From: Akkermansiaceae bacterium UBA985
Lineage (GTDB): Bacteria > Verrucomicrobiota > Verrucomicrobiia > Verrucomicrobiales > Akkermansiaceae
Direction: 5' to 3'
Length of the DNA: 6,458 nt
NCBI GenBank assembly: GCA_002292185.1
Contig: DBBL01000196.1
Span: 20,410 to 26,867 of the forward strand
How positions within the stretch are numbered: the first letter of the stretch is position 1; each line of letters starts with the position of its first letter. Both the position numbers and the translations under genes were made by a program. Below, piece by piece: positions 5,922 through 6,458 of this stretch. The notes under the pieces are model-generated. The model did not search any database and was not told the origin of the DNA. It saw nothing but the letters and a program-made list of their open reading frames with translations.

Positions 5922-6458
5922 TTAGAGGTTAATGAACGAGAGTTGTCGCTTAGCTTCTTCAGAGAGGTATTCGTTTTTCTCTGAGGTTTCAGCTTCAAGC
6001 TCGTCACGGAACTTTGAAATGATGGCTTCCACTGGCCACGAGGCTGCTTCACCGAAGGCGCATACGGTGCGGCCATCAATTTGATAGGCGACATCTTCGA
6101 GTGTTTGCACGTCCTCAGGGGTAGCTTGACCATTGACGATGCGGTCAGAGATCTTGCGCATCCACATCGAACCTTCTCGGCATGGTGTGCATTGCCCGCA
6201 AGATTCGTGAGCGTAAAAGTGGTTGATATTGTTGAGTACCCAGGAGATTTTGCGTGAGTCATCCATGACGATGACGCCACCGGACCCAGCCATGGAGCCG
6301 CAGGCTGCAATCGTATCAAAATCCATAGGAATATCGTAAAAGGTGAGTTCTCGCTGTGAGCCGTCTGGGTTTTTGATTTCATAGGTCTCCTCACAGCGCA
6401 TGATCTTAGCTGATGAGCCACCAGGGATGACGGCTTTGAAGCTTCGGCCGTCTTTGGG
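5922..6458 (-). CDS. nuoF: NADH-quinone oxidoreductase subunit F, 3' part (cut by right window edge)
   Basis: NuoF (homologue of Nqo1 and NDUFV1) oxidises NADH through FMN and passes electrons to cluster N3. The frame is open from the right edge to TAA at 5922, giving the last 178 residues of a protein usually about 430-450 long; the FMN/NADH-binding fold lies mostly outside. The visible part begins in the family-typical FKAVIPGGSSA stretch (residues 7-17 of the fragment), then a ubiquitin-like fold region with GSMAGSGGVIVMDD (54-67), then the N3 [4Fe-4S] helical domain. The N3 ligands are all present: Cys87, Cys90 and Cys93 in ESCGQCTPCREGS, and Cys133 in RTVCAFGEAASWP. The Met at 6399-6401 is an internal residue and not the start, since clear NuoF sequence continues upstream of it. 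A charged tail of about 25 residues ends the protein. nuoG follows after 36 bases. Confidence 0.97.
   Translation of the reverse strand, partial: PKDGRSFKAVIPGGSSAKIMRCEETYEIKNPDGSQRELTFYDIPMDFDTIAACGSMAGSGGVIVMDDSRKISWVLNNINHFYAHESCGQCTPCREGSMWMRKISDRIVNGQATPEDVQTLEDVAYQIDGRTVCAFGEAASWPVEAIISKFRDELEAETSEKNEYLSEEAKRQLSFINL

Noticed and set aside
6399..6401. ATG as a start of a short 159-residue NuoF-like protein.
   Set aside because: The frame continues upstream to the window edge with the NuoF motif FKAVIPGGSS, so this Met is internal to a normal nuoF gene.
5882..6421. A 179-codon minus-strand frame overlapping the end of nuoF and reaching the nuoG start.
   Set aside because: It is a different reading frame of nuoF on the same strand. 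nuoF in this region has all four N3 cysteines and clear family motifs, while the alternative product is Ser/Thr/Lys-rich without recognisable domains.
1..6458. An undescribed system hidden among the operon genes.
   Set aside because: About 97% of the window is accounted for by seven canonical complex I subunits in standard order, with spacers of 50 bases or less. There is no room for an extra gene and no repeat or foreign segment is visible.

Overview
The whole window is an internal piece of a bacterial nuo operon, which encodes the proton-pumping NADH:quinone oxidoreductase (respiratory complex I, NDH-1). All genes lie on the minus strand, so transcription runs from the right end to the left. 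In transcription order they are nuoF (3' part only, cut by the right edge), nuoG, nuoH, nuoI, nuoJ, nuoK and nuoL (5' part only, cut by the left edge). This is the canonical F-G-H-I-J-K-L order. The genes are separated by gaps of only 36, 26, 31, 18, 26 and 50 bases, with no overlaps, no extra genes between them and no recognisable terminator. I see no RNA gene, mobile element, CRISPR array or repeat family.

Right part (about 4137-6458): peripheral-arm subunits. NuoF carries the N3 cluster (its FMN/NADH-binding part lies outside the window). NuoG carries clusters N1b, N5 and N4. NuoI, further left (2352-2921), carries N6a and N6b and passes electrons to quinone. Left part: membrane-arm subunits. 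NuoH forms the quinone chamber floor, NuoJ and NuoK link it to the pumping chain, and NuoL is the distal antiporter-like pump. Together they couple electron transfer from NADH to quinone with ion translocation across the cytoplasmic membrane. The key acidic and lysine residues of the proton path in NuoH, NuoK and the visible part of NuoL are present, and every cluster except the optional N7 has a complete ligand set, so the complex looks functional.

Organism: a Gram-negative-type aerobic or facultative bacterium with mid-range base composition. NuoG is short and lacks N7 ligands, NuoH has enlarged loops, and no visible start codon is preceded by a Shine-Dalgarno sequence. I would guess Verrucomicrobiota or a related PVC/Bacteroidota-like lineage, but this is a weak inference from protein flavour and not a firm assignment.

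I found no undescribed system here. The points worth a second look are modest: loss of N7 ligands, a Glu-to-Gln change in the last NuoJ helix, loop insertions in NuoH, and the uniform absence of Shine-Dalgarno motifs.
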